Shown here in pieces: positions 1 to 10,736 of a stretch of DNA of 44,327 nt. Where the stretch lies: contig CACLGQ010000006.1 in NCBI GenBank assembly GCA_902606555.1, positions 1-44,327 on the forward strand, written 5' to 3'. This stretch comes from an uncultured Bacteroidota bacterium (GTDB lineage: Bacteria > Bacteroidota > Bacteroidia > Flavobacteriales > Flavobacteriaceae). Both the position numbers and the translations under genes were made by a program. The notes beneath the pieces are model-generated. The model ran no database searches. It saw only the letters and a program-made list of their open reading frames with translations, and was not told where the DNA came from. Within the stretch, counting starts at the first letter, position 1. Each line of letters opens with the position of its first letter.

Positions 1-677
1 GTGGCAAAGAAATTGGAATCAAATTAAGTTACAAGGAACAACCTAGTCCAGATGGTCTTGCCCAAGCTTTTTTAATAGGTGAGCAATTCATTGGAAGTGA
101 TGATGTTTGTTTAGTTTTAGGAGATAATATTTTCTATGGTTCTGGTTTTTCAGGAATGTTAGAAAATGCCAGAGCAAATCTTTCTGAAGGTAAATCTACT
201 GTATTTGGGTATTATGTTAAGGATCCTGAGCGATCTGGAGTTGCTGAGTTTGATAAAAAAGGTAATGTTATTTCTATTGAGGAAAAACCTAAAAATCCAA
301 AGTCTAATTTTGCAGTAGTGGGATTATATTTTTATACAAATGACGTAATTCAAATTGCTAAGAATGTTAAACCTTCAAAAAGAGGAGAATTAGAAATTAC
401 CACAATTAACCAAGAATATCTTAAACAAAAAAAATTAAAACTCGAATTACTTGGTAGAGGTTTCGCTTGGTTGGATACGGGTACTCATGATTCTCTGCTA
501 GAGGCAGGAAATTTTATTGAATCAATAGAATCTCGAAAAGGTCTAAAGGTAGCATGTCTTGAAGAAATTGCGTATAGAATGAATTATATCGATGTTGATC
601 AAGTAAGAAAATTAGCGGAACCATTTAAGAAAAATGGTTATGGTAAGTATTTATTAAATCTGGTAAATAATAAATGA
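1..677 (+). CDS. rfbA: Glucose-1-phosphate thymidylyltransferase, 5'-truncated
   Basis: The enzyme makes dTDP-glucose from dTTP and glucose-1-phosphate, the first step of dTDP-L-rhamnose synthesis for surface polysaccharide. The reading frame is open from base 3, so the start lies outside the window. About 224 codons are present against roughly 290 in the family, so the N-terminal nucleotide-binding loop (GGxGTRLxP type) is missing. Visible family signatures are PDGLAQAF, the metal-site segment [28 protein letters not shown] and [15 protein letters not shown]. The stop overlaps rfbC by four bases, and rfbD and rfbB follow at once, so the four genes read as one operon. This is an edge truncation and not a pseudogene. 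Confidence 0.96.
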   Translation, partial: GKEIGIKLSYKEQPSPDGLAQAFLIGEQFIGSDDVCLVLGDNIFYGSGFSGMLENARANLSEGKSTVFGYYVKDPERSGVAEFDKKGNVISIEEKPKNPKSNFAVVGLYFYTNDVIQIAKNVKPSKRGELEITTINQEYLKQKKLKLELLGRGFAWLDTGTHDSLLEAGNFIESIESRKGLKVACLEEIAYRMNYIDVDQVRKLAEPFKKNGYGKYLLNLVNNK

Positions 678-1225
678 TATTTACTGAAACTAAAATCAAA
701 GACTTAATAATATTAGAACCTAGAATTTTTGAGGATGAAAGAGGTTACTTCGTTGAATCTTACAACCAAAAAAAGTTTGAGGCCATATGTGGTAAAGTTT
801 TATTTGTTCAAGATAATGAGTCAAAATCATCAAAAGGTGTTTTGCGTGGGCTTCATTTTCAAAAACCACCTTTTGACCAAGCTAAATTGGTGCGTTGCAT
901 TAAAGGAAAAGTTTTGGATGTTGTAGTAGATCTGAGAAAAAGATCTCAAACCTATGGTCAACATTTAGCTCTAGAACTTTCCTGTGAAAACAAAAAACAA
1001 CTTTTTATACCTAGAGGTTTTGCACATGGCTTTTTAGTATTAAGTAGGTTCGCTATTTTTTCCTATAAAGTTGATAATGTATATGCACCTGATTATGATT
1101 CAGGTATTTTCTGGAATGATCAAACATTGAATATACATTGGGGAGTTGACAAAAGTCAAATAGTAGTTTCTGAAAAAGATTCTAAACTTTCATTATTTTC
1201 AGATTTCAAATCTCCATTTATTTAG
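674..1225 (+). CDS. rfbC: dTDP-4-dehydrorhamnose 3,5-epimerase
   Basis: A cytoplasmic cupin-fold epimerase that inverts C3 and C5 of dTDP-4-keto-6-deoxyglucose. At 183 aa it has normal family length. Seen in the protein: [16 protein letters not shown] near the N-terminus, the [18 protein letters not shown] segment carrying the catalytic His, VVVDLR, and [14 protein letters not shown]. The ATG overlaps the end of rfbA (ATGA arrangement) and rfbD starts three bases after the stop, so translation is probably coupled. The assignment rests on family motifs and operon context and is secure. Confidence 0.96.
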   Translation: MIFTETKIKDLIILEPRIFEDERGYFVESYNQKKFEAICGKVLFVQDNESKSSKGVLRGLHFQKPPFDQAKLVRCIKGKVLDVVVDLRKRSQTYGQHLALELSCENKKQLFIPRGFAHGFLVLSRFAIFSYKVDNVYAPDYDSGIFWNDQTLNIHWGVDKSQIVVSEKDSKLSLFSDFKSPFI

Positions 1226-1228
1226 GTA

Positions 1229-2098
1229 ATGAGAGTTTTAATTACAGGATCAAACGGCCAACTTGGATCGGAAATTAAAGAACTTTACACAAAATATGAT
1301 AACATAGAATGTATTTTCAAAGATCTTCCTGAATTGGATATTTATGATGCTGACTCAGTTAATTCCTTGATATCAGACGAACATATTAATGCGGTAATAA
1401 ATTGTGCTGCTTATACTTCTGTTGACAAAGCTGAAGAAAATGTAGAAATTGCTGAAAGAGTTAATTCAATAGGTGTTTACAATCTTGTTGAAGCCTTAGA
1501 TAAAATTAATGGAAAGTTGATCCATATTTCAACAGACTATGTGTTTGATGGAAATAATTTACAGCCATACAAAGAATCAGACCCAACATGTCCAATTAGT
1601 GTTTACGGAAAGACTAAGAGAGCAGGAGAGTTGGCTGTAATCAATGGTAAAATTGATGCTGTAGTAATTAGAACTTCTTGGTTGTATTCTACTTTTGGTG
1701 ATAACTTTGTTAAAAGTATGCTCAAATTAGGAAATGAAAAACAGTCATTAAATGTTATTTCTGACCAGGTTGGTACTCCAACCTATGCAAGAAATTTAGC
1801 TAAAGTTTGTTTAGAGATTCTTTCTTCATCAAATAAAGAAAATATTAATAAAAATGGTAAAATTTATCATTATTCAAATGAAGGTATTGCTTCTTGGTAT
1901 GATTTTGCTGTACTGATTATGGAAATAGGAGGACTGGATTGTAAAGTTAATCCTATACAAACAAAAGACTATCCAACTTTAGCAAAAAGACCACGCTATT
2001 CAGTACTTAATAAAAAAAAGATTAAAGCAGATTTTAAGATTGAAATTCCAAATTGGGAAGAATCTTTGAAAGAATGTATAATTAAATTAAAACAATGA
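1229..2098 (+). CDS. rfbD: dTDP-4-dehydrorhamnose reductase
   Basis: An NAD(P)H-dependent short-chain reductase carrying out the last step to dTDP-L-rhamnose. Its 289 aa are typical. The Rossmann nucleotide-binding motif GSNGQLGSEI lies at residues 7-16. Further signatures are NCAAYTSVDKAE, HISTDYVFDG (catalytic Thr/Asp region) and the YGKTKRAGE Tyr-x3-Lys motif. SDQVGTPTYA and ASWYDFA mark the substrate half. Its stop overlaps the rfbB ATG by four bases (ATGA). Confidence 0.96.
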   Translation: MRVLITGSNGQLGSEIKELYTKYDNIECIFKDLPELDIYDADSVNSLISDEHINAVINCAAYTSVDKAEENVEIAERVNSIGVYNLVEALDKINGKLIHISTDYVFDGNNLQPYKESDPTCPISVYGKTKRAGELAVINGKIDAVVIRTSWLYSTFGDNFVKSMLKLGNEKQSLNVISDQVGTPTYARNLAKVCLEILSSSNKENINKNGKIYHYSNEGIASWYDFAVLIMEIGGLDCKVNPIQTKDYPTLAKRPRYSVLNKKKIKADFKIEIPNWEESLKECIIKLKQ

Positions 2099-3147
2099 AA
2101 AATATATTAATTACAGGTGGTGCTGGTTTTATAGGTTCCCACCTTGTGAGATTGTTAGTTAATAAATACTTTGAATACCATATTGTAAATATTGATTTAT
2201 TAACCTATGCAGGAAATTTGGAAAATTTAAAAGATTTAGAAGATAAAGACAACTACACATTTGAAAAGTGTGATATTTGCGACTCTAAAAAAGTATCTGA
2301 GATTTTTAAAAAATATAATATCGATTCAGTTATTCATTTAGCAGCTGAATCTCATGTAGACCGTTCTATAGAGGATCCTTTATCATTTGCAAAAACTAAT
2401 GTCATGGGTACACTTAGTTTATTGCAAGTTGCTAAAGAGCAATGGCACAATAATTTTAATGATAAATTGTTTTATCATGTCTCAACAGATGAAGTCTATG
2501 GCTCCTTAGGAGATGAGGGTTTTTTTACTGAAAATACAAAGTATGACCCCCACTCACCATACTCAGCTTCAAAGGCATCTTCAGATCATTTTGTAAGGGC
2601 TTTTTCAGATACTTATAAACTACCGATAGTTATATCAAATTGCTCTAATAATTATGGTTCCTTCCAGTTTCCAGAAAAACTAATCCCCTTATTCATAAAT
2701 AATATTATAAATAATAAATCTTTACCTGTATATGGTAATGGTGAAAATGTTCGTGATTGGCTTTTTGTTGAGGATCATGCCAAAGCTATTGATGTTATCT
2801 TTCATAATGGTAAACATGGAGAAACTTATAACATTGGAGGCTTTAATGAGTGGAAAAATATAGACCTAATCAAAGTTATTGTTAAAACCGTAGATCGTTT
2901 ACTTGGACGAGATGAGGGATCATCGCTAAAATTAATAACTTATGTTAAAGATAGAGCTGGACATGATTTTAGATATGCTATAGATTCAACAAAATTAAAA
3001 GAGGAACTGGGATGGGAACCTTCTTTACAATTTGAAGAAGGTATTCAAAAGACAGTCAAGTGGTATTTGGATAACAAAGATTGGATGGAAAGTGTGATAT
3101 CCGGAGACTATAAAGATTATTATAATAAAATGCACATTGATAATTAA
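2095..3147 (+). CDS. rfbB: dTDP-glucose 4,6-dehydratase
   Basis: Converts dTDP-glucose to dTDP-4-keto-6-deoxyglucose using bound NAD+. At 350 aa it is full length. Visible are ITGGAGFIGSHLVR near the start (dinucleotide-binding loop), LAAESHVDRSI, HVSTDEVYGSLG with the catalytic Thr-Asp-Glu, and SPYSASKASSDHFVRA with the Tyr-x3-Lys pair. It is the last gene of the rfbACDB run. The order A-C-D-B places the second enzyme last. Its stop overlaps the stop of minus-strand umuD by four bases, so the two operons meet tail to tail without a visible hairpin. Confidence 0.96.
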   Translation: MKNILITGGAGFIGSHLVRLLVNKYFEYHIVNIDLLTYAGNLENLKDLEDKDNYTFEKCDICDSKKVSEIFKKYNIDSVIHLAAESHVDRSIEDPLSFAKTNVMGTLSLLQVAKEQWHNNFNDKLFYHVSTDEVYGSLGDEGFFTENTKYDPHSPYSASKASSDHFVRAFSDTYKLPIVISNCSNNYGSFQFPEKLIPLFINNIINNKSLPVYGNGENVRDWLFVEDHAKAIDVIFHNGKHGETYNIGGFNEWKNIDLIKVIVKTVDRLLGRDEGSSLKLITYVKDRAGHDFRYAIDSTKLKEELGWEPSLQFEEGIQKTVKWYLDNKDWMESVISGDYKDYYNKMHIDN

Positions 3148-3575
3148 ACTTTTTTAATAACGTATTCTACTACTCCCCAAATAATTAATTCATTTTCTTC
3201 CTTAATCTCAATACGCTTATATTTTTTATTCTCAGGTATTAAATAAAGTCTATCCTCTTCTTTTTTTATTCTTTTAACAGTAAACTCACCATCAACCAAA
3301 CAAACTGCTATTTTACCATTTTCAGGGTCTAATGATCTGTCAATTACTAATAAATCTCCATCATCTAGTCCTGCCCCAACCATAGATTCTCCACTTACCC
3401 TTGCGTAAAATGTAGCAGCTCTATTTTTAACCAACTCTTTATCTAAGCTAATTCTAATTTCTTTAAAGTCATCAGCAGGTGAAGGAAAGCCAGCTGAAAT
3501 CCCTTGTTCTACTAGCCATTGACCTAGATTGTTTCCTATTTCTGGTTTAAGAAAAGTTAATTTTTCCTTTTTCAT
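3144..3575 (-). CDS. umuD: UmuD-type S24 self-cleaving subunit of DNA polymerase V
   Basis: A LexA/UmuD-family (S24) protein whose RecA-stimulated self-cleavage activates the translesion polymerase. It is 143 aa. The Ser-Lys dyad is visible as S64 in SGESM and K101 in TVKRIK. Their spacing of 37 residues equals the S60-K97 spacing of the E. coli protein. A likely cleavage bond is Ala28-Gly29 in [10 protein letters not shown]. It has no DNA-binding helix-turn-helix and so is not LexA. Its start overlaps the umuC stop region: umuC lies downstream of its own promoter region at 4832-4901 and umuD follows it, so transcription order is umuC then umuD, the reverse of the usual umuDC order. Confidence 0.93.
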   Translation of the reverse strand: MKKEKLTFLKPEIGNNLGQWLVEQGISAGFPSPADDFKEIRISLDKELVKNRAATFYARVSGESMVGAGLDDGDLLVIDRSLDPENGKIAVCLVDGEFTVKRIKKEEDRLYLIPENKKYKRIEIKEENELIIWGVVEYVIKKV

Positions 3576-4831
3576 TTTACTTTTATAATATCATTTACCT
3601 TACATGTATAGTTTGGGCTTAGTTTTTCTTGTTTCATTTTCCACCTTTTCTTTAAATCTTGAGAGGCAAGCTTAATTTTGCTTTGACCTTCTTTTTTTTG
3701 GATATAATCTATGGTTTTCATCAAATATTTATGTTTTGGGTTTTCATTTTCAAATAGATTGAGTTGATGATTCTCAGATGAATCTAACCCCATTACTATT
3801 GTTCCAGCTTTTTTATAATCAATACCTTTTTTAAATATTTTTTTAAGTCCTTCAACTGCATACTTGCTAACTACCATATTAGAATTTGTTGAGAAGGGTA
3901 TAGTCATCACTATTCCATTTCTGTATTGAGTTTTATTTTTTTGAAATTTATTACTTCTGACAAATACATAAATAGAATTACAGTTACTATTTTGAGATCT
4001 TAGTTTTTCAGCACAACAAATAGCAAAAGTTGATATGCGTTCTTTAATTTTTTCATAATCAGTAATTGTGCCTTCAAAACTTCTAGTTGTAGCAATTGCC
4101 TTTTTTGGAGATCTAACTTCTTCCAAATCCAATACTGAGTTTCCTTCCAGTTCTTTTTTCAATCTTACACCTAATACACTCATATTTTTTCTCACCCAAT
4201 TATCTTCAAGATTTATAAAATTGTATGCCGTATTTATTTTAATGTTTTTGAGTCTTTCTGTATGTTTAAAACCTATTCCCCAAACATCTTTTATTTTTAA
4301 CCATTTTAAAGCTTTGATTTTTCTTTCTTCAGAGTTTATTAAATAAACCCCTTTTGTTTGATTTGGAAATTTTTTAGAAATTCGATTTGCGACTTTTGAA
4401 AGAGCCTTTGTAGGTGCAACTCCAATACTTATTGGTATTCCAGTCCATTTTTCTACAGTTTTTTTTATCTCTTCACAGTAAGATTGTAAGTCATAATTTT
4501 CAAAACCATCAAATTTTAAAAAAGCTTCATCAATACTATATACTTCAATATTTGGAGTAAACTTCGAAAGTATATTCATTACCCTACTACTCATATCACC
4601 ATACAGTGGAAAATTTGAAGAAAAAACTTCAACATTATTTTTTCGAAATACCTTTTCGTATTTAAATGCTGGTGCACCCATGGGTATACCAAGAGCTTTT
4701 GCTTCATTACTTCTAGATATTGCACAACCATCGTTATTTGATAAAACTACGACGGGTTTATTATTGAGTTTTGGGTTAAAAACTCTCTCACAAGACACAT
4801 AAAAATTATTACAATCAATTAAAGCAAACAT
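3572..4831 (-). CDS. umuC: Y-family DNA polymerase V catalytic subunit
   Basis: A Y-family translesion DNA polymerase of 419 aa, normal for UmuC. The palm catalytic residues appear as D6 in [17 protein letters not shown] and D101-E102 in [10 protein letters not shown], at the same numbers as in the E. coli enzyme. [22 protein letters not shown] is the finger segment, and a UmuC-type C-terminal domain follows the little-finger region. The umuD start overlaps its 3' end by four bases. The 70-base region between this gene and the divergent cupin gene carries an inverted repeat TTGAA-N11-TTCAA (4847-4867) that could be a damage-response operator, but no recognised LexA box is seen. Confidence 0.94.
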   Translation of the reverse strand: MFALIDCNNFYVSCERVFNPKLNNKPVVVLSNNDGCAISRSNEAKALGIPMGAPAFKYEKVFRKNNVEVFSSNFPLYGDMSSRVMNILSKFTPNIEVYSIDEAFLKFDGFENYDLQSYCEEIKKTVEKWTGIPISIGVAPTKALSKVANRISKKFPNQTKGVYLINSEERKIKALKWLKIKDVWGIGFKHTERLKNIKINTAYNFINLEDNWVRKNMSVLGVRLKKELEGNSVLDLEEVRSPKKAIATTRSFEGTITDYEKIKERISTFAICCAEKLRSQNSNCNSIYVFVRSNKFQKNKTQYRNGIVMTIPFSTNSNMVVSKYAVEGLKKIFKKGIDYKKAGTIVMGLDSSENHQLNLFENENPKHKYLMKTIDYIQKKEGQSKIKLASQDLKKRWKMKQEKLSPNYTCKVNDIIKVK

Positions 4832-4846
4832 CTACTTAAAAATACA

Positions 4847-4867
4847 TTGAAATAATACTTAATTCAA
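4847..4867. promoter_or_regulatory. Inverted repeat upstream of umuC (candidate operator)
   Basis: TTGAA at 4847-4851 and TTCAA at 4863-4867, separated by 11 bases, lie 16-36 bases upstream of the umuC start and between divergent umuC and the cupin gene. The symmetry is plain. A role in damage control is inference, and arms of five bases in AT-rich DNA can arise by chance. Confidence 0.3.
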
Positions 4868-4901
4868 GATTTTTTTATTAAAATTTAGATAACTTTAGAA
4901 T

Positions 4902-5384
4902 GTGAATTACTTAAAAGAAATTGAAGATGAAATTAAAGGATTAGGATTCGAAATTATTGAAAAAGATTTTGAAAGACCGTGGGGTGGATTTTTAGTAATA
5001 TCAGAAGAACAAGCACAAGAGTTTGCAGACAAATTTTTTGATGGAATTAATGTTGAAAATATAAAAATCGGAGGCAAATTAAGTCCTAAAATTTTGGTAG
5101 TTAATCCAAATTCAAAATTATCTTGGCAGTATCACCACAGAAGAGCTGAAATATGGAAAGTTTTTATAGGAGAGGTTGGTATTTCAAGAAGTTTTGATAA
5201 CAACCAAAACCCCTTAATAAAATTGGTTACTGGAGATCAAATAAGATTAAAGAAAGGGGAAAGACATAGATTAATTGGTCTCAGTGATTTTGCAGTTATA
5301 GCTGAGATATGGCAACACACAGACCCAAATAATCCATCAGATGAGAATGATATTGTTAGGCTAAGTGATGATTATGGAAGATAA
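4902..5384 (+). CDS. Cupin protein, mannose-6-phosphate isomerase type II-like
   Basis: A single-domain cupin of 160 aa. The fold is indicated by ILVVNPNSKLSWQYHHRRAEIWKVFIGEVGIS, where the HH and later E are likely metal ligands, and by GDQIRLKKGERHRLIG with the second-motif His. ERPWGGF near residue 25 resembles the entry to the type II phosphomannose isomerase cupin. Homologues in Flavobacteriia are often labelled phosphoheptose isomerase, which the fold does not prove. The start is GTG at 4902; the overlapping ATG at 4900 runs straight into TGA. It stands alone between umuC and sucA. A sugar-phosphate isomerase role near the rhamnose genes is possible but not shown. Confidence 0.75.
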   Translation: MNYLKEIEDEIKGLGFEIIEKDFERPWGGFLVISEEQAQEFADKFFDGINVENIKIGGKLSPKILVVNPNSKLSWQYHHRRAEIWKVFIGEVGISRSFDNNQNPLIKLVTGDQIRLKKGERHRLIGLSDFAVIAEIWQHTDPNNPSDENDIVRLSDDYGR

Positions 5385-5394
5385 TTTGAAATAT

Positions 5395-5427
5395 TCTGTT
5401 CTAAATTCTAGATTAGTTGTAATTTTG
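5395..5427 (+). promoter_or_regulatory. Bacteroidota-type promoter of sucA
   Basis: TTTG at 5395-5398 and TAATTTTG (TAnnTTTG) at 5420-5427 with 21 bases between them match the known -33/-7 pattern of the Bacteroidota primary sigma factor. The -7 box ends 17 bases before the sucA ATG. It would drive the sucA-to-sucB run. Confidence 0.6.
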
Positions 5428-5444
5428 AATAGATAAAGGATTTT

Positions 5445-8177
5445 ATGGATCCCTACTCATTTTTAAACACGGCACATACAGCTTACTTCGCTGAATTATA
5501 TGACGAATATTTAATAAATCCTGAGTCTGTGGAGCCTACATGGCGAGCTTTCTTTCAAGGTTTTGAATTTGGAATTGATAAAGCATCAAAAGAAGAAAAG
5601 GAAATTCCAGAAAATATTCTTAAAGAGTTTAAGGTTGTAAAATTAATTAATGCATACCGAACTAGAGGTCATTTATTTACTAAAACAAATCCTGTCAGAG
5701 AAAGAAGAAAGTATGTTCCTAATCTTGACTTAGAAAATTTTGAACTCTCTAATGATGATCTGGAGATTAAATTTAATGCAGGCGAAATAATTGGAATTGG
5801 AAATGCTAGCCTTGCAGATATTTTAATTCATCTTGAAAGAATTTACTGTGATTCAATTGGTATTGAGTATATGTACATTAGAACCCCCGAAAGGATTCGT
5901 TGGATTCAAGAAAAACTCAATAAAAATGATAATAGACCAATATTTGATAAAAATCAAAAAAAACATATTCTAAAAAAACTTACTCAGGCAACAAATTTTG
6001 AACAATTTCTTCAAAAAAAATACGTTGGTCAAAAAAGATTCTCCTTAGAGGGAGGGGAATCCCTCATACCTGCCCTTGATTCAATTTTTGAGAATGCTGC
6101 TTTAATGGGTGTCAAGGAATTTGTAGTCGGTATGGCACACAGAGGAAGGTTAAATACACTATCAAATATATTTGGAAAACCAGCTAAGGAGATTTTTAAT
6201 GAGTTTGATGGTAAAGATTATGAGGAGCAAATTTTTGATGGAGATGTCAAGTATCATCTTGGTTGGACATCTAAAAGAAAATCAGATAAGGGTTTTAATG
6301 TATACATGAATTTAGCTCCAAACCCATCTCACTTGGAATCAGTTGGACCTGTTGTTGAAGGAATTTCTAGAGCAAAGCAAGATAAATATCATAAAGAAAT
6401 GCCTAAAAATGTTTTGCCAGTAATTATTCATGGAGATGCTGCAATTGCTGCTCAAGGAGTTGTTTATGAAGTGATTCAGATGGAGAGATTGAAGGGCTAT
6501 AAAACCTCAGGAACAATACATATTGTTGTAAATAATCAAATTGGTTTTACTACAAATTATATTGATGGGAGATCATCCACTTATTGTACCGATGTTGGAA
6601 AAGCAAACCTGTGTCCAATATTACATGTTAATGCAGATGATGTTGAGGCTGTAGTTCATGCTGCTAATTTTGCTTTAGAATATAGAATGAATTATGAGAG
6701 AGATGTATTTATTGATTTGTTAGGTTACAGAAAGTATGGTCATAATGAAGGGGATGAGCCTAGATTTACTCAACCTAAATTATATAAATCAATTTCGAAA
6801 CATCCTAGTGTAAAGGAAATATATTCAAAACAACTTTTGGGTGAAAAGGTTATTCAATCAGATGAAATTGAGAATTTAGAAAAAGAGTACAGTGATGAAT
6901 TAAATGAAGATCTTTCTGACGCCAAAAAGGAAAAAAATGTAGTTATTACTCCATTTATGGAGCATGAGTGGAAAGGATTGAAGAGGGTTAAAGTCAAGGA
7001 AATGTTGAAAACATTTTCAACTGTTGTCAATCAAAATAATCTGGAAAAAGTTGCAAAAAGTATTTTTCAATTAGATGACTCAAAACTTTACCTAAGGAAA
7101 GTTGCTAGGCTAATGAATGATAGAAATAATATGTTTTTTAAACAAGATATAATTGATTGGGCGATGGCTGAGTTATTAGCTTATGGAACCTTATTAAATG
7201 AAAATTATAATGTAAGAATTTCTGGTCAAGATGTTGAAAGAGGTACGTTTTCACATCGTCATGCAATTTTAAAGACTGAACAAACTGAAAAAGAATATAT
7301 TCCCTTAAATAACATTTCAAAAACACAAGGGTCATTTGAAATATATAATTCATCTTTATCTGAATATGGTGTTATGGGTTTTGAATATGGTTATGCTTTA
7401 GCATCACCCAAAACACTAACAATTTGGGAGGCACAATTTGGGGATTTTAGTAATGGTGCCCAAATCATGATTGATCAATACCTTTCCTCGGCTGAAGATA
7501 AATGGAAACTGCAAAATGGACTTATTTTAATGCTTCCACACGGATATGAAGGTCAAGGGGCTGAACATTCATCAGCAAGATTAGAAAGATATCTACAATT
7601 ATGTGCTAAGGATAATATGTACGTAGCGAATTGTACTACCCCAGCAAACCTATTTCATATATTAAGAAGGCAACAATTAACAACATTTAGAAAACCATTA
7701 GTATTACTGACTCCAAAAAGTTTATTAAGACATCCTAAAGTAATTTCAAAAACTCAGGACTTAATAAACGGGAAATTTTTACCAGTTATTGATGATAAGG
7801 ATTTACAAAAAAAAGTTAGATCTCTAGTCTTTTGTTCTGGTAAGTTTTATTATGATCTTCTTTATCACAAAAGAAAAAATAAAATTTCTGATGTAGCAAT
7901 TGTTAGATTAGAACAATTATTTCCTCTACCTGAAAAAGAGATTATAAAAACAATTGATAGCTATTCATATGATGAATTGGTTTGGGCTCAAGAGGAGCCG
8001 AGGAATATGGGTGCTTGGGGACATTTACTGATGCATTTAGAAATTGCAAAAACTTTTAGAGTTGCTTCAAGAAGGTTTTATGGCGCACCAGCTTCTGGGA
8101 GTAAAGCTAGATTTGATAAAAGACATAAAGAAGTTATAGACTATGTTTTTGATAAATCAAAAAATAATATGAAATAA
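5445..8177 (+). CDS. sucA: 2-oxoglutarate dehydrogenase E1 component
   Basis: The thiamine-diphosphate-dependent E1 subunit decarboxylates 2-oxoglutarate in the TCA cycle and passes the succinyl group to the E2 lipoyl arm. At 910 aa it has usual length. The N-terminal E2-binding segment (YSFLNTAHTAYFAELYDEY) is at residues 4-22. GGESLIPALD is near 203, MAHRGRLN near 230, and the ThDP/Mg site runs from HGDAAIAAQG (329-338) to VNNQIGFTT (362-370). The C-terminal transketolase half has SGQDVERGTFSHRHA and QFGDFSNGAQ. Its TAA shares a base with the metK ATG. Its partner sucB is 4.4 kb downstream, separated by four genes. Confidence 0.97.
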   Translation: MDPYSFLNTAHTAYFAELYDEYLINPESVEPTWRAFFQGFEFGIDKASKEEKEIPENILKEFKVVKLINAYRTRGHLFTKTNPVRERRKYVPNLDLENFELSNDDLEIKFNAGEIIGIGNASLADILIHLERIYCDSIGIEYMYIRTPERIRWIQEKLNKNDNRPIFDKNQKKHILKKLTQATNFEQFLQKKYVGQKRFSLEGGESLIPALDSIFENAALMGVKEFVVGMAHRGRLNTLSNIFGKPAKEIFNEFDGKDYEEQIFDGDVKYHLGWTSKRKSDKGFNVYMNLAPNPSHLESVGPVVEGISRAKQDKYHKEMPKNVLPVIIHGDAAIAAQGVVYEVIQMERLKGYKTSGTIHIVVNNQIGFTTNYIDGRSSTYCTDVGKANLCPILHVNADDVEAVVHAANFALEYRMNYERDVFIDLLGYRKYGHNEGDEPRFTQPKLYKSISKHPSVKEIYSKQLLGEKVIQSDEIENLEKEYSDELNEDLSDAKKEKNVVITPFMEHEWKGLKRVKVKEMLKTFSTVVNQNNLEKVAKSIFQLDDSKLYLRKVARLMNDRNNMFFKQDIIDWAMAELLAYGTLLNENYNVRISGQDVERGTFSHRHAILKTEQTEKEYIPLNNISKTQGSFEIYNSSLSEYGVMGFEYGYALASPKTLTIWEAQFGDFSNGAQIMIDQYLSSAEDKWKLQNGLILMLPHGYEGQGAEHSSARLERYLQLCAKDNMYVANCTTPANLFHILRRQQLTTFRKPLVLLTPKSLLRHPKVISKTQDLINGKFLPVIDDKDLQKKVRSLVFCSGKFYYDLLYHKRKNKISDVAIVRLEQLFPLPEKEIIKTIDSYSYDELVWAQEEPRNMGAWGHLLMHLEIAKTFRVASRRFYGAPASGSKARFDKRHKEVIDYVFDKSKNNMK

Positions 8178-9424
8178 TGAGTTATTTATTTACATCCGAG
8201 TCTGTTAGCGAAGGACACCCTGATAAGGTCGCGGATCAAATAAGTGATGCATTGGTTGATAATTTCTTAGCATTTGATAAAGAATCAAAAGTTGCTTGCG
8301 AAACTTTAGTAACAACTGGTCAAGTAGTATTAGCAGGTGAGGTTAAGTCAAACGTATATTTGGATATACAGTCAATAGCAAGAGATGTAATAAAAAAAAT
8401 TGGATACAATAAAAGCGAGTATTTATTTGATGGAAACTCATGTGGAATACTTTCTTATATTCATGAACAATCACCTGACATAAGTCGGGGTGTAATTAAA
8501 GATAACCCTGAAGATCAAGGTGCTGGTGATCAAGGTATCATGTTTGGGTATGCTTGCAATGAAACAGAGGATTATATGCCGCTCACAATAGATTTATCTA
8601 ATAAATTATTAATTGAACTTTCAAACTTAAGAAAAGAGAATAATCAAGTTAAATATTTAAGACCAGACTCAAAGTCTCAGGTTACTGTTCAATATTCAGC
8701 TGATAATAAACCACAAAAAATTACAAATATTGTATTATCTACTCAACACGATGATTTTGATGATGAGGAAGTAATGCTTGAAAAAATTAAGTCTGATATT
8801 TTTTCAATTTTAATACCTAAATTTTTAAAAAAATATCCCAAGTACAATAAATACTTTAATCAAGATATCAAATATTTTATAAATCCTACAGGTAAATTTG
8901 TAATAGGCGGTCCTCACGGGGATACAGGATTGACTGGAAGAAAGATAATAGTTGACACCTATGGTGGAAGGGGTGCACATGGTGGTGGTGCATTTTCTGG
9001 AAAAGATCCAAGTAAAGTAGATAGAAGTGCAGCATACGCGTCAAGACATATAGCAAAAAATCTTGTTGCAGCTGGAGTTTCAGATGAGTGTTTAGTTCAA
9101 GTTAGTTATGCAATAGGTCAATCTGAACCAATGGCTGTATACATAAATACTAACGGAACATCAATGATAAATTTGACAGATTTAGAAATATCTAAAAAGG
9201 TTTCTGAAATATTTGATTTAAGACCTTTTTTTATTGAACAAAGACTAAAGCTTAGAAGTCCAATTTATTTTGAAACATCTTGTTATGGGCACATGGGAAG
9301 AAAGCCTAAAAAGGTAAAAAAATCATTTACATCAAGTTCAGGTGAGATTAAAGAATTTGAAGTTGAACTTTTTACATGGGAAAAATTAGATTACGTCGAT
9401 ATAATTAAAAAAAAATTGAAATAA
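8177..9424 (+). CDS. metK: S-adenosylmethionine synthetase
   Basis: Makes S-adenosylmethionine from methionine and ATP in the cytoplasm. It is 415 aa, slightly longer than the 384 aa of E. coli. [18 protein letters not shown] carries H14, D16 and K17 of the active site. [12 protein letters not shown] and [17 protein letters not shown] are the family signatures, and [21 protein letters not shown] follows. The start overlaps the sucA stop by one base and ahcY begins five bases after its stop, which places the methyl-cycle pair inside the sucA run. Confidence 0.97.
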   Translation: MSYLFTSESVSEGHPDKVADQISDALVDNFLAFDKESKVACETLVTTGQVVLAGEVKSNVYLDIQSIARDVIKKIGYNKSEYLFDGNSCGILSYIHEQSPDISRGVIKDNPEDQGAGDQGIMFGYACNETEDYMPLTIDLSNKLLIELSNLRKENNQVKYLRPDSKSQVTVQYSADNKPQKITNIVLSTQHDDFDDEEVMLEKIKSDIFSILIPKFLKKYPKYNKYFNQDIKYFINPTGKFVIGGPHGDTGLTGRKIIVDTYGGRGAHGGGAFSGKDPSKVDRSAAYASRHIAKNLVAAGVSDECLVQVSYAIGQSEPMAVYINTNGTSMINLTDLEISKKVSEIFDLRPFFIEQRLKLRSPIYFETSCYGHMGRKPKKVKKSFTSSSGEIKEFEVELFTWEKLDYVDIIKKKLK

Positions 9425-9428
9425 AATA

Positions 9429-10736
9429 ATGGGAAATAAATTTCTAAAATATAAAGTAAAAAATATTTCTTTAGCTGACTGGGGAAGGAGAGAAATAAGC
9501 CTTGCTGAAGCTGAAATGCCAGGTTTGATGGCTCTCAGAGATGAGTATTCTAAAGAAAAACCTTTGAAGGGTGCAAGAATTGCTGGTTGTTTACATATGA
9601 CAATCCAAACAGCAGTTTTAATTGAGACATTAATTGAAATGGGGGCAGAAGTTACATGGAGCTCATGTAATATTTTTTCAACTCAAGATCATGCTGCTGC
9701 AGCAATTGCAAGTAAAGGTATTTCAGTTTATGCCTGGAAAGGAATGAATGAGGAAGAGTTTAATTGGTGTATAGAGCAAACATTATTTTTTGGGGAAAAT
9801 ATGGAGCCATTAAACATGATTTTAGATGATGGAGGTGATTTAACAAATCTTGTTTTAGATAAATACCCAGAACTAGTAAGTGGAATTAGAGGACTCTCGG
9901 AAGAGACAACAACAGGTGTTCATAGGCTGTATGAAAGAATGAGAGAAAATAAATTACCAATCCCAGCTATTAATGTTAATGACTCGGTTACAAAGTCAAA
10001 GTTTGATAATAAGTATGGTTGTAAGGAAAGTGCAGTGGATGCAATTAGACGTGCAACGGATGTAATGATGGCTGGAAAAAGGGTTGTTGTAGCTGGATAT
10101 GGTGATGTTGGGAAGGGTACTGCAGCGTCATTTTCAGGTGCAGGAGCAATTGTAACTATTTCTGAAATAGATCCAATATGTGCATTACAAGCTGCTATGG
10201 ATGGATATGAGGTTAAAAAAATGAATAATGCAATTCCAAATTCTGATATTATAGTAACTGCTACTGGAAATAAGGATATCATTAAGGAAGAACATTTCAA
10301 AATCATGAAGGATAAGGCAATTTTATGTAATATTGGTCATTTTGATAATGAGATTGACATGGCTTGGCTTAATAAAAACTACGGTAACTCAAAAATTGAA
10401 ATTAAACCTCAAGTTGATTTATATAAATTAAAAGAAAAAGAAATAATTGTTCTTGCTGAGGGAAGATTGGTAAATCTAGGTTGCGCAACAGGCCACCCTA
10501 GTTTTGTAATGAGTAATTCATTCACAAATCAGGTTTTAGCCCAATTTGAACTTTGGTTAAATTCTGATAATTATGAAAATAAAGTTTACATGCTACCTAA
10601 ATATTTAGATGAAAAGGTTGCTAAATTACATTTAGATAAACTTGGAGTTGAGTTAGAGGAATTATCAAAAGAACAGGCCGATTACATTGGTGTTAATAGT
10701 AAAGGACCGTTCAAGCCAGAATATTACAGATATTAA
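9429..10736 (+). CDS. ahcY: Adenosylhomocysteinase
   Basis: Hydrolyses S-adenosylhomocysteine, the product of methyltransferases, to adenosine and homocysteine with bound NAD+. The 435 aa are family-typical. Visible are [32 protein letters not shown], the catalytic segment [18 protein letters not shown], the Rossmann loop [16 protein letters not shown], and the C-terminal [11 protein letters not shown] that closes the NAD site of the neighbouring subunit. It pairs functionally with metK immediately upstream, and an ICMT-like methyltransferase begins one base after its stop. Confidence 0.97.
   Translation: MGNKFLKYKVKNISLADWGRREISLAEAEMPGLMALRDEYSKEKPLKGARIAGCLHMTIQTAVLIETLIEMGAEVTWSSCNIFSTQDHAAAAIASKGISVYAWKGMNEEEFNWCIEQTLFFGENMEPLNMILDDGGDLTNLVLDKYPELVSGIRGLSEETTTGVHRLYERMRENKLPIPAINVNDSVTKSKFDNKYGCKESAVDAIRRATDVMMAGKRVVVAGYGDVGKGTAASFSGAGAIVTISEIDPICALQAAMDGYEVKKMNNAIPNSDIIVTATGNKDIIKEEHFKIMKDKAILCNIGHFDNEIDMAWLNKNYGNSKIEIKPQVDLYKLKEKEIIVLAEGRLVNLGCATGHPSFVMSNSFTNQVLAQFELWLNSDNYENKVYMLPKYLDEKVAKLHLDKLGVELEELSKEQADYIGVNSKGPFKPEYYRY

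Noticed and set aside
3144-3575. LexA repressor
   Set aside because: The protein lacks the N-terminal DNA-binding domain and is paired with umuC; it is UmuD.
9920-10306. 128-codon open frame on the minus strand within ahcY
   Set aside because: It lies wholly antisense to a well-conserved gene and has no family features; a coding shadow.
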